Source of the DNA: a virus
DNA length: 44,564 bases
Reading direction: 5' to 3' (one strand)
IMG/VR virus record: IMGVR_UViG_3300048021_000230
Span: 1 to 44,564 of that record
The translations under genes and the position numbers were made by a program. The notes under the pieces were generated by a model. That model worked only from the letters and a program-made list of their open reading frames with translations. It was not told where the DNA came from and ran no database searches. This document shows, one piece after another, positions 1 through 7,127 of the stretch; the stretch's first letter is position 1, and each line of letters opens with the position of its first letter.

Positions 1-113
1 TTGACAGAGATCGTACGGATCCTACTGCCAGGATCAATAACGATCGACTTATTGATGGTAGCAAAGTTTTTTAGGATTGATTGTGTTTTTTTAGAAATCT
101 TGACTGTGCTCAT
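1..113 (-). CDS. gp45: Sliding clamp gp45, N-terminal 37 codons (cut by window edge)
   Basis: This is the start of the DNA polymerase processivity clamp, a trimeric ring that tethers the phage polymerase to DNA. In T4 it also contacts the late sigma factor gp55 to activate late transcription. The visible peptide begins MSTVKISKKTQSILKNF and continues ATINKSIVIDPGS, which follows the T4 gp45 N-terminus (MKLSKDTTALLKNFATINSG) closely. The ATG at 113-111 overlaps the TGA of the DUF3310-like gene in an ATGA junction, so the two are probably translationally coupled. The rest of the gene lies outside the window. The gene order gp46 ... cobS ... gp45 is what T4-like cyanophages show. Confidence 0.9.
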   Translation of the reverse strand, partial: MSTVKISKKTQSILKNFATINKSIVIDPGSRIRTISV

Positions 114-397
114 TGAGGATAGGATTCAGTAATTTGGTTCTTGTTAGAGAAATGGAATAGAAGGACTGCGTAATGCATCACCTTAAAGAGGTCCACTTTA
201 GCACATCCCTTCTTATCATAGCGAGAGGCATACTTTAGAATGTTACTTCTACAGAATGCCTCAGCGTCACCACACGCTTCAATTAGATCTAGAGTTTGAA
301 TCTGATCATTGCCTGCTGAATAGTGACCTCGATATGTTCCAGTGATGTACTCTTTCAATTTTTGAAGAGTTTCCTCTTCTTCATACTTACACGACAT
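110..397 (-). CDS. DUF3310-like small protein
   Basis: A 95-residue protein. Residues 25-80 carry HYSAGNDQIQTLDLIEA, then FCRSNILKYASRYDKKG and DLFKVMHYAVLL. This follows the DUF3310 pattern (HY..G.....D.I, ..N..KY..R...K, DL.KA..Y) known from many phages, sometimes described as nucleotide-kinase-like without a proven activity. It lacks a recognisable P-loop, so I do not assign a reaction. It overlaps the 54-residue gene before it by 11 bases and the gp45 start by 4 bases, so it sits in a tight run from cobS to the clamp gene. The family match is moderately sure and the function is unknown. Confidence 0.7.
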   Translation of the reverse strand: MSCKYEEEETLQKLKEYITGTYRGHYSAGNDQIQTLDLIEACGDAEAFCRSNILKYASRYDKKGCAKVDLFKVMHYAVLLFHFSNKNQITESYPQ

Positions 398-551
398 AAC
401 CGTATTGTTCTCGAAGGATTTTTTTGTAAGGTTTCCCTAGTGCCTTTAGTTCAGTAACAAGTTTGAGTTTGTTGTGAAGGGCAGTGTCGCCACCCAGTTT
501 AAGGGCAGCGACAATAGTGAGGAGTTCCTCGTCGTTAATAGGGAGATCCAT
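387..551 (-). CDS. Small conserved-context protein, 54 aa, unknown function
   Basis: A 54-codon frame from ATG 551 to TAA 387, beginning MDLPINDEELLTIVAALKLG and ending ILREQYGYVV. It fills the space between cobS (stop at 578) and the DUF3310-like gene, overlapping the latter by 11 bases, which is the normal packing here. The sequence is leucine-rich and helical in character, with no membrane segment, no cysteines and no known motif. It may be a small regulatory or scaffold protein. No ribosome site stands out (the upstream stretch is AAAAGCATCCT). I rely on packing, the intact frame and the otherwise empty gap to call it real. Confidence 0.65.
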   Translation of the reverse strand: MDLPINDEELLTIVAALKLGGDTALHNKLKLVTELKALGKPYKKILREQYGYVV

Positions 552-577
552 AGGATGCTTTTAGTTTATCAGAGTTA

Positions 578-1669
578 TCACCCTAAGTCAACATCGTTTC
601 CATTTAAAGGAACAACTTTGTCACCTTCGGGTGCGAAGTCCGCGTCAATCTTGTCGTACAGTTCAAAGAATGCTTGCTTAGTCTCATCATCAAACCTGTT
701 GATGCTGTACTTGATTGCATCTTCTTTGGAACCGAAGATATTGAATGCCTTGGCAATGTGAACCAACCGACGAGTAGAGATTAACTCATCGATTCCACCT
801 TCAGCAAATGTTCTACGGATGATAGATGCCCAGTCAGCAAGACGCTTACAGAAGTCATCATCAGAGCAGATTGCTTTGAGGATTTTGGTTTCAGTTACCA
901 CTGTTGGGTAATCTTGTTCGAGGGTAATAGCAAAACGCTCTAGGAATGCTTCATTGAGAACATTTGTTCCAACAAAGCGACCGTCATCGCTGCCTTTACC
1001 TTTAGTATTTGCAGTTGCAATAACATTGAATCCTGGGGATGGTTGTACATAACGTCCAATCTTCTTAAGGAATACACCTTTACCTTCCAGTACAGATTGA
1101 AGACATAGGATCTTGTTCGATGCAAGATCAACTTCATCTAGAAGAAGGACAGTTCCTTTCTCCAGAGCATCGACGACTGGTCCGTTGTGCCAAACAGTAT
1201 TACCATCAACAAGACGAAACCCACCAATAAGATCATCTTCGTCTGTTTCAATAGTGATATTTACGCGAATCAACTCTCTATTTAGAGATGCACACGCTTG
1301 CTCTACACCTAGAGTCTTACCGTTTCCTGACAAACCTTGAATGTAAGTAGGATAGAATGCTTTACTCTTGATAACTTTCTTGACTGTAGAGTAGTTACCG
1401 AAAGGAATGAAGTTGGGATCTGTTGTAGGAACAAGAGATACTGATGGGGCAACTGCTGCTTCGAGTTGCTTACGTGCTTCAGTAACTGTGAGTTGCCACT
1501 TGTTGTAACCTGCTTTGTACTGCTTCATACGTTTCTTGACAGTGGCAAGAGAACATCCGAAGTGGTCAGATGCAGAGAGAAGATTAGGAACAGAAACTTC
1601 TGGTCCGAAGTTCTCTACAAGATAGTTGAAGAAGTCTTCGGTTGTGTGTGGGATAGGATCGAAAGGCAT
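578..1669 (-). CDS. cobS: CobS-like AAA+ ATPase
   Basis: A 363-residue AAA+ ATPase of the MoxR/CobS type. Walker A is GLSGNGKT (residues 112-119), Walker B is VLLLDEVD (174-181), the sensor-1 motif ATAN is at 218-221, and a candidate arginine finger lies in FLERF (243-247). The first 55 residues contain a helix-turn-helix-like stretch (LLSASDHFGCSLATVKKRM). In bacteria CobS works with CobT and CobN to insert cobalt during B12 synthesis. cobS is a common gene of T4-like cyanophages, but its phage role is unproven. The neighbouring CobT-like gene supports an ATPase/VWA pair. It has its own candidate promoter with a TGGCACACT box and a palindrome at 1707-1748. An alternative reading is a MoxR chaperone acting on some other target. 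Confidence 0.88.
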   Translation of the reverse strand: MPFDPIPHTTEDFFNYLVENFGPEVSVPNLLSASDHFGCSLATVKKRMKQYKAGYNKWQLTVTEARKQLEAAVAPSVSLVPTTDPNFIPFGNYSTVKKVIKSKAFYPTYIQGLSGNGKTLGVEQACASLNRELIRVNITIETDEDDLIGGFRLVDGNTVWHNGPVVDALEKGTVLLLDEVDLASNKILCLQSVLEGKGVFLKKIGRYVQPSPGFNVIATANTKGKGSDDGRFVGTNVLNEAFLERFAITLEQDYPTVVTETKILKAICSDDDFCKRLADWASIIRRTFAEGGIDELISTRRLVHIAKAFNIFGSKEDAIKYSINRFDDETKQAFFELYDKIDADFAPEGDKVVPLNGNDVDLG

Positions 1670-1706
1670 TTGTTTAATGTGTGTTTGATTTGTTTGCTAT
1701 GAATTA

Positions 1707-1748
1707 AGTATAGTGCATCTGTGGCACAGATGGTATGGCAGTGTGCCA
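1707..1748 (-). promoter_or_regulatory. cobS promoter with TGGCACACT box and palindrome
   Basis: On the minus strand TGGCACACT (1748-1740), 27 bases, then TATACT (1712-1707), 38 bases before the cobS ATG. Between them lies the 15-base palindrome ATCTGTGCCACAGAT (1731-1717), placed like an operator over the spacer and -35 region. The 80-base gap 1670-1749 holds no gene. Confidence 0.6.
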
Positions 1749-1749
1749 C

Positions 1750-3915
1750 TTATGCGATTGTCTTACTTAGGGATGAGAGCATCTTCTTATTGCTCCCCTT
1801 ACCTTTGTAAAGTTTCTTGAAGGCAGCACGGATCTCTTTGATTTCAGCACCGTCCTCGACTTCGATTGACTCACTATCTTCTAGTGTGTTTGTAGGCATA
1901 ACGTAGAGTACATCATACTCAGACTCTGTGATCTCTACAAACTTGTCCTTACGGAACTTAGCGTGAGCAAGGTCAACTCTCTTGAGGGCATTCATATACC
2001 CAAGTTGACGGAGGTAACCTGCTGCATCACGTGAGTTAACCAGACGGAATCCGATAGTTGTTACCTCAGGGAACTTCTCCTTAAGATTCTGAAGGAAGAT
2101 GTTTACTTGGTATGAAGGATTATCTTCTTTCTGATAGATCTTACCAAGTTTACGATCGCGAAGTTGGCACCTACGTCCGTATGCATTCTCAAACAACCTA
2201 CCTGAGAAGAGACCGCTACGCTCACAGAAGTAGGATGCAGGACCAGACTCACCGTCAGTCAAGATTGAAAGAGATACTTTCTGAGCACCAGTCTCTTTCT
2301 TGAACTGAGGGATGATGGAGTGCATAGCAGAGATAGACTCAAGAAGAGGTGTACCACTGAGACCTAGACCTGGAGCGTGGTTGAAACCGTAGTGACGACC
2401 ATACCAGTGTCCTCTGTCGCTGCAGTTAGATGCAACGTTTCTCCAGAATGTCAAGCAAGAACGATCGAAGTCTTTCTTTTTCTTTGCTTCAGAAGAAAGC
2501 ATTTCTACAAGACAGAATCCGTTAGAGAATGAGATGTTACCGTACTTTGGTTCAAAACGTTCATCTTCGGGTTGTTCCTGATTGTAGAATGCATTCCAAG
2601 CGTAGGTGAATGCATAGCAACGGAATGGGATGTTGATCTTTCTGCAGAAGTGTGCAAGTTGTAGGACTTGCTTGGCAGTATCAAACAGGCAGTTTGACAT
2701 AGAACCTGACCAGTCAAGAAGGAAGATCATACCGTGGTTCTTACCATCAGGTATAACTGTTACTCTCTTGAAGATGTCATCGTTGTACTTGTACTGGTGT
2801 AATACAGTTGTGTTTAGAACACCAGTCTTAGATGTAAGTGAACGTGCATAGGAGTCTGCTGCTTTTCTGCACTCAAACTCTTTGATAAGATAGTTGATTT
2901 CTTTCTGAGACTTTTTGATGAACTCATTGTACTCAACTACAGACTTGTCAAGTTCTTCTTTCTCGTGCTCACTATTGGCACCTGCCCAGAAGGACTCAGA
3001 GTGGTTTACAAGTTTCTCCCAACCGATAACTAATTTTTTAGTATCGACAGTAGGGATCTCAATGTACTCGGAGTCATATGTATTCTCAACAAGATCCTTG
3101 ACTGCATCTTGGAACTGTTGATCGGTGATTGACTCTAGAGGATCTTTAGTATCTGTACCTTCTTGTCCGTTGGATTGCTGATCATCAGTTGGTTCTGGTT
3201 GACCTTGCTCAAAGGATGGATTGTCAATGTCTGCATCAGGGTTTACGTCCTCTTGGAACTTTTCCTGATCAGCAGGACCATCAGTCTTTTCATCAGATGG
3301 AATCATCTCACCTTGTCCACCACCTTGAGGTGCACCCTTAGGAACTGGAACTTCCTGTGTCTGCTGCTCTTCAAGAGTCTCCTTCATATACTTGAATACC
3401 TTAAGAGCAACGTCACACGCTTCTTGGAAAGTCTCTGCGTTACCAGTCTCATCTACAAATACTTGCTCTTCAGCAGAGAAAGGAATGTTTCTGAAGTTAC
3501 CGATCTTGAAGTGAAGGTTGATACGATCGATAAGGTTTAGTTTGTATGCTTCAGATGCTTGGAAGAAGTCTTGAGCATCTAGATCTCTGTATCCTCTGTA
3601 GAAAGTTTTTGGTAGACCTTGATAGCGTCTCTTCATCATCTTCTCGATACGTGCATCTTCTGTCACGTTGACGTATGACTGAGGACATTTGAACTGATCT
3701 GCATTCCAGTCAGCAGGAGTGTAAAGTGCGTGTCCTACTTCGTGTGCTACAAGTAGATCATAAACCTGCTCAGTTGCTTTCTCCCACTGAGGAAGAGTTA
3801 GAACTCTACGCTTGACATCAAATGATGCTGTCTCACATTTCTTGTGCTCGATTATAAGGTCTTCAGTTGCGAGCAACTTAGCAAGTGTACCTTTGACTCC
3901 TGTGTTTACTGTCAT
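1750..3915 (-). CDS. CobT-like VWA protein with an N-terminal HEVGH zinc motif
   Basis: A 721-residue protein in three parts. The N-terminal domain carries HEVGH (residues 58-62) followed by VTEDARIEK (84-92), which looks like the HExxH plus downstream glutamate of a gluzincin-type metallopeptidase. Next is an acidic, Gln/Pro-rich linker (about 186-262), as in CobT proteins. The C-terminal half is a von Willebrand A domain with an intact MIDAS motif, DWSGSMS (401-407). CobT is the VWA partner of CobS in cobaltochelatase, and MoxR-VWA-metallopeptidase pairs are also known outside B12 synthesis. It lies directly upstream of cobS, and no CobN is in the window. Whether it acts as a chelatase subunit, a protease or a chaperone adaptor cannot be told from sequence. 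Its promoter shares the box found before cobS. Confidence 0.8.
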   Translation of the reverse strand: MTVNTGVKGTLAKLLATEDLIIEHKKCETASFDVKRRVLTLPQWEKATEQVYDLLVAHEVGHALYTPADWNADQFKCPQSYVNVTEDARIEKMMKRRYQGLPKTFYRGYRDLDAQDFFQASEAYKLNLIDRINLHFKIGNFRNIPFSAEEQVFVDETGNAETFQEACDVALKVFKYMKETLEEQQTQEVPVPKGAPQGGGQGEMIPSDEKTDGPADQEKFQEDVNPDADIDNPSFEQGQPEPTDDQQSNGQEGTDTKDPLESITDQQFQDAVKDLVENTYDSEYIEIPTVDTKKLVIGWEKLVNHSESFWAGANSEHEKEELDKSVVEYNEFIKKSQKEINYLIKEFECRKAADSYARSLTSKTGVLNTTVLHQYKYNDDIFKRVTVIPDGKNHGMIFLLDWSGSMSNCLFDTAKQVLQLAHFCRKINIPFRCYAFTYAWNAFYNQEQPEDERFEPKYGNISFSNGFCLVEMLSSEAKKKKDFDRSCLTFWRNVASNCSDRGHWYGRHYGFNHAPGLGLSGTPLLESISAMHSIIPQFKKETGAQKVSLSILTDGESGPASYFCERSGLFSGRLFENAYGRRCQLRDRKLGKIYQKEDNPSYQVNIFLQNLKEKFPEVTTIGFRLVNSRDAAGYLRQLGYMNALKRVDLAHAKFRKDKFVEITESEYDVLYVMPTNTLEDSESIEVEDGAEIKEIRAAFKKLYKGKGSNKKMLSSLSKTIA

Positions 3916-3937
3916 TTGTTTCCGTGTCTATGTACAT

Positions 3938-3979
3938 ATTATAAAACCCCTCCAAGCGAATGGAAGGGTTAGTGTGCCA
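3938..3979 (-). promoter_or_regulatory. Promoter of the CobT-like gene with TGGCACACT box
   Basis: On the minus strand TGGCACACT (3979-3971) is followed by 27 bases and TATAAT (3943-3938), 23 bases before the ATG. No TTGACA-like hexamer stands at the usual distance. The same box, at the same spacing, precedes cobS. Confidence 0.6.
3941..3970 (-). terminator. Hairpin between the oxygenase and CobT-like genes
   Basis: On the minus strand AACCCTTCCA, loop TTCGCT, TGGAGGGGTT (3970-3945; one G-U pair) is followed by TTTATAAT. It can act as a terminator for the gp46/oxygenase transcript. It also lies between the TGGCACACT box and the -10 hexamer of the next promoter, so it could be an operator instead. 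Confidence 0.6.
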
Positions 3980-3992
3980 GTTTGTCAACTGT

Positions 3993-4628
3993 CTACTTTG
4001 CGTTGAATGCTATCGATACTCGTGGATGATCTGATCGGTTCTCTGATGTTTTGTGCTCCAACCAAGATGGGAATAATACTAGTGTGTTAGGTGTACAGGG
4101 GAAAAATCTACCTTCTTCTGTACCCCACATTGCCATCTTAGAGTATGGATTTGGATTCATAAAAACGATTCCACCCATATTTGCTGTGGTCTCGTGATAA
4201 TATACTCCAGATACAACAGAGTTAGCGTGAGTATGAACTGCCTGACTGCTACCCTTAGGTAATTTATTTATCCAACTTTGAAAAATTTGTGCCTCAGTAT
4301 AAACTTGTTCTAAGGAATGCATAATAAATCTTTCAAACTCTGGCATATCATATCGTTTGAATAACTGTAGACCGTACATACCATTGTGCGATCCTTCAAC
4401 GATAGAACGTTTTGCACCTGGGGATAAGTGAGATAGGATCTCGGGGTCGTCTGGTAGTGAGTTTATTTCATCTGTAATCATAGAGTTATTATGATTAAAC
4501 ACATAGATTGTGGTAGGAAATAATTCAACCCTAGAAGTTTTCAATGGGTCTAAGAAGTCCTGGGTAAATTGGGAAATCTTACTTCTCGGACTTTCTGAGG
4601 TATCTTTAGAGTAAAACTGATGCTCCAT
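3993..4628 (-). CDS. 2OG-Fe(II) oxygenase, second of two
   Basis: A putative 2-oxoglutarate/Fe(II)-dependent dioxygenase of the small PF13759-like type that is frequent in cyanophages. The core shows VHTHANSVVSGVYYH (residues 131-145 from the upstream ATG), then GGIVFMNPNP and LVLFPSWLEHKTS. Candidate iron ligands are H132/H134 and H192, and R203 in HPRVSIAFN is the likely 2OG-binding arginine. The substrate is unknown. The start is uncertain. ATG 4628 overlaps the preceding oxygenase by 79 bases. An in-frame TTG at 4544, 5 bases past that gene's stop, gives LKTSRVELFPTTIYVF, which looks like the usual family N-terminus (183 residues). Neither start has a strong ribosome site. Confidence 0.8.
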   Translation of the reverse strand: MEHQFYSKDTSESPRSKISQFTQDFLDPLKTSRVELFPTTIYVFNHNNSMITDEINSLPDDPEILSHLSPGAKRSIVEGSHNGMYGLQLFKRYDMPEFERFIMHSLEQVYTEAQIFQSWINKLPKGSSQAVHTHANSVVSGVYYHETTANMGGIVFMNPNPYSKMAMWGTEEGRFFPCTPNTLVLFPSWLEHKTSENRSDHPRVSIAFNAK

Positions 4629-5128
4629 CGTTCTTGGTTTTCATAATTTTGTCGGACTTCGTGATCATTATAACCTGGCCAGAAGTATAAGTCACGCTCT
4701 CTTGGGATTTGACAATGTGTGTATGCCCAATAAGGTTGTATTCTATTTAACGTTTCGACAGAGTGTGAGGGATGATAGAAATATATGTCCCCAGTGTCAC
4801 CTGGTGGGACCTTGACATAGTAAGTCCCTGCCATATCGCAATCTGCGTGGTTGTGACGCATTTGGAACCCACCTTTCGGATTGACGTTGACCCACATCTT
4901 GTCAATCTGGAGTTCTTCATCAAAAGGTTCGATGTTCGAGAGAACCCAATCTGCAAACTTTGGATACACCAAATGATATTCAAAGTTAGAATGAATAGTT
5001 GAGTACCCAGTGCCATAAAAAATATTGGTATCTACACAGATGTCATCACGGTGATCCAGAAGATCAAACTTAAATTCATCGTGCTTACTGTACCCATTGT
5101 TACTAGTAAAAAAAGGATGACTAAACAT
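4550..5128 (-). CDS. 2OG-Fe(II) oxygenase, first of two
   Basis: A 192-residue putative 2OG-Fe(II) oxygenase of the same broad fold as its downstream neighbour but only distantly similar. The motif RHNHADCDMAGTYYV (residues 91-105) supplies the first iron ligands (H92/H94). PGYNDHEVRQN supplies the second histidine (H156), and R167 in ERWSISFTL is the likely 2OG-binding arginine. GDIYFYHP fits the strand before the second half of the barrel. The start ATG overlaps the gp46 stop as TAATG. The last 20 or so residues (after SFTLKIPQK) extend past the usual family end and overlap the next gene's possible upstream start. Substrate is unknown; roles in nucleic-acid or protein hydroxylation are possible. 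Confidence 0.8.
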   Translation of the reverse strand: MFSHPFFTSNNGYSKHDEFKFDLLDHRDDICVDTNIFYGTGYSTIHSNFEYHLVYPKFADWVLSNIEPFDEELQIDKMWVNVNPKGGFQMRHNHADCDMAGTYYVKVPPGDTGDIYFYHPSHSVETLNRIQPYWAYTHCQIPRERDLYFWPGYNDHEVRQNYENQERWSISFTLKIPQKVREVRFPNLPRTS

Positions 5129-6846
5129 TACTCATAAATGAATGATTTACTAAACCCGTTTACTTTTTCAAAACGAATTTGCTTCTCAAACTTATCTGCA
5201 AGCACCTCACCTTTATGTGAGATCACAAAGAAGTTCGTGTCGCTACCTAGACTCTTAAGAATTTTTAAGAGTTCATCTGTTGCTTGGTTATCTAGCGATG
5301 AATCAAACACTTCGTCAAGGATGAGAAGGTTTGTCGCTACAGAGTTTTTGAGTTTCGCAACGTGTCTCCAAGTAAATAATAATGACAGATCAATCTTCTG
5401 CTTTTCGCCTTCAGAAAATGAGGCATAGGAGAACTTGTCGCGATGGCGAGATTTTATCACCTCGCTAAACTCTTCGTCAAGGGTAAAATTAACGAAGGTA
5501 TCCATCTCACCCAGATACTTATTGATTCTCTGGTTGATGATAGGGATATACTTAGCAATAATTTTAGACTTGATACCACCATCCTTAAGGAGGTTACCAA
5601 CTAGTTTGTAATCTAATGTTTCTCTAGAAACTTTAGAACAAGACTCTTCCTTCTCGTCGTAAGTTTGTTGGAAGACAACTAGTTGTTCTCTCTCTTTCTT
5701 GATGTCAGGTAATGTATTTAGACGCTGAACGTGAGATAAGATCTCACTATTCTCTTTCATTAAATTCTTTTCTTCATTGTACAGACGGCGAATCTCAAAT
5801 TGATCTTCCGTAAGTTGATTTGTATCTTTCTTAATGCTCGTACAAAGTTCTATAGTATCTGCAATCTGTGTGTCAAGTTCAGATACTGCAACACGCATCT
5901 CTTCGTACTTCTTCGAATAGATAGAAACCTTCATATTTCTAAACGATTCTTCAATATCCTGAGAGCAGGTAGGACAGGTTGAGTTCTTCTCAAAGAATTC
6001 TTTATCCTTGATAGACTTCTTACCTTTGTCTTGTAATTTAGATTTGATCTTATTTTGCTTCATCAAAATACTCTCGTGCTTCATCAACTCTTCTTGCATA
6101 GACTTGAGTCCGATGACACGAGAGTTCACAATGGAGATCTCTTCTTTGATCACCAACATTCTATCTTCATTGTCTTTAAATTTATCTTGCTGTCTATTGA
6201 TACGCTCATCATTTACTGCTGATAACTTATCAACAGTTCTCTTCTGAGAATTAATTGCTTGTTCTGCAAGTTGTAACTGATGCTCACACTCTTTGAGTTG
6301 TTCTCTGTTATCTTTCATACGCTCCTTGAGGAGCATATTCATTTGCGAAAAGATCTGAATGTCCAGTAGATCTTCGATAACCTCTCTTCGATGCGGAGCA
6401 GATAACTGCATAAAAGGAACAAAAGTAGAACTTCCAAGTATAACCACTTGAGTGAAAGACTTGAAGTTAAGTTTAAGTATCGATTGTTCCAAGTATTTTT
6501 GATAGTCTCGATTCGCAGCGTCTTGATCAACGAGTTCGCCATTCCTCCAAATTTCAAATACATTGGGTTTCATCCCTCGTACTACTTTGTATGAAACAGA
6601 ACCAATACTAAAATCAATTTCAACGAGGGTATCTCTTTCATTAATAGTATTTACCAACTGAGACTTGGACACCTTTCGGAAAGGTCTATTGAATAATCCA
6701 AAGCACAAAGCATCCAACATTGTGGACTTGCCTGCACCATTGTTACCTACAACAAGAGTTGATCCAGTATCAATTAGATCCAGTTCGGTAAAGTTGTTGC
6801 CAGTTGATAAAAAATTTCGCCATCTAAGTTTCTCAAAAATAATCAT
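5128..6846 (-). CDS. gp46: Recombination nuclease subunit gp46 (SbcC/Rad50-like)
   Basis: The ATPase subunit of the gp46/gp47 complex, which resects DNA ends for recombination-dependent replication and degrades host DNA. All SMC/Rad50 landmarks are present: Walker A GNNGAGKS (residues 34-41), a coiled-coil middle (about 165-400), a zinc-hook CPTC (291-294), the ABC signature FSEGEKQK (477-484), Walker B LLILDE (507-512) and the H-loop ISHK (542-545). Its 572 residues are close to T4 gp46 (560). The start overlaps the 94-residue gene by 4 bases (ATGA) and its stop forms TAATG with the first oxygenase gene. The coiled coil is short, as in phage versions of the family. Confidence 0.96.
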   Translation of the reverse strand: MIIFEKLRWRNFLSTGNNFTELDLIDTGSTLVVGNNGAGKSTMLDALCFGLFNRPFRKVSKSQLVNTINERDTLVEIDFSIGSVSYKVVRGMKPNVFEIWRNGELVDQDAANRDYQKYLEQSILKLNFKSFTQVVILGSSTFVPFMQLSAPHRREVIEDLLDIQIFSQMNMLLKERMKDNREQLKECEHQLQLAEQAINSQKRTVDKLSAVNDERINRQQDKFKDNEDRMLVIKEEISIVNSRVIGLKSMQEELMKHESILMKQNKIKSKLQDKGKKSIKDKEFFEKNSTCPTCSQDIEESFRNMKVSIYSKKYEEMRVAVSELDTQIADTIELCTSIKKDTNQLTEDQFEIRRLYNEEKNLMKENSEILSHVQRLNTLPDIKKEREQLVVFQQTYDEKEESCSKVSRETLDYKLVGNLLKDGGIKSKIIAKYIPIINQRINKYLGEMDTFVNFTLDEEFSEVIKSRHRDKFSYASFSEGEKQKIDLSLLFTWRHVAKLKNSVATNLLILDEVFDSSLDNQATDELLKILKSLGSDTNFFVISHKGEVLADKFEKQIRFEKVNGFSKSFIYE

Positions 6847-7127
6847 TGAAAATCTGGAGGTACCACCACTTGATCAGGTTTTACTACAACATAGTCGTAG
6901 CGATGCGCTAGGCAATTATGTACTACGAGATCGAAATCGACCTCAAGGACATCTAGTTTACGTTTGTAATCGTTTGCCTCTAGCATTAAATTATAGCGCA
7001 CAGCATCATCCTTGTCAATGAAAATCTGTACTGCTTTGGTAAGTGGTTCCTTAGCATCTGGATTATCGGGATCTGCTTTGTTTACAGCATACACCCCTCC
7101 GTTAGAATTATCAACAAGGATATACAT
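6843..7127 (-). CDS. Small conserved-context protein between gp47 and gp46
   Basis: A 94-residue protein (starts MYILVDNSNGGVYAVN, ends VKPDQVVVPPDFQ) wedged between gp47 and gp46 with 1-base and 4-base overlaps. It has an alternating hydrophobic pattern typical of a small alpha/beta fold, with beta-rich ends and a helical middle (DDAVRYNLMLEANDYKRKL). No signal, membrane segment, cysteine motif or catalytic signature is visible. Translational coupling to both nuclease subunits suggests a role near the SbcCD-like complex, but that is inference from position only. I do not recognise a named family. Confidence 0.75.
   Translation of the reverse strand: MYILVDNSNGGVYAVNKADPDNPDAKEPLTKAVQIFIDKDDAVRYNLMLEANDYKRKLDVLEVDFDLVVHNCLAHRYDYVVVKPDQVVVPPDFQ

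Noticed and set aside
3163-3540. 125-codon plus-strand frame opposite the CobT-like gene
   Set aside because: Antisense to the linker and N-terminal domain; low-complexity composition with no start signals.
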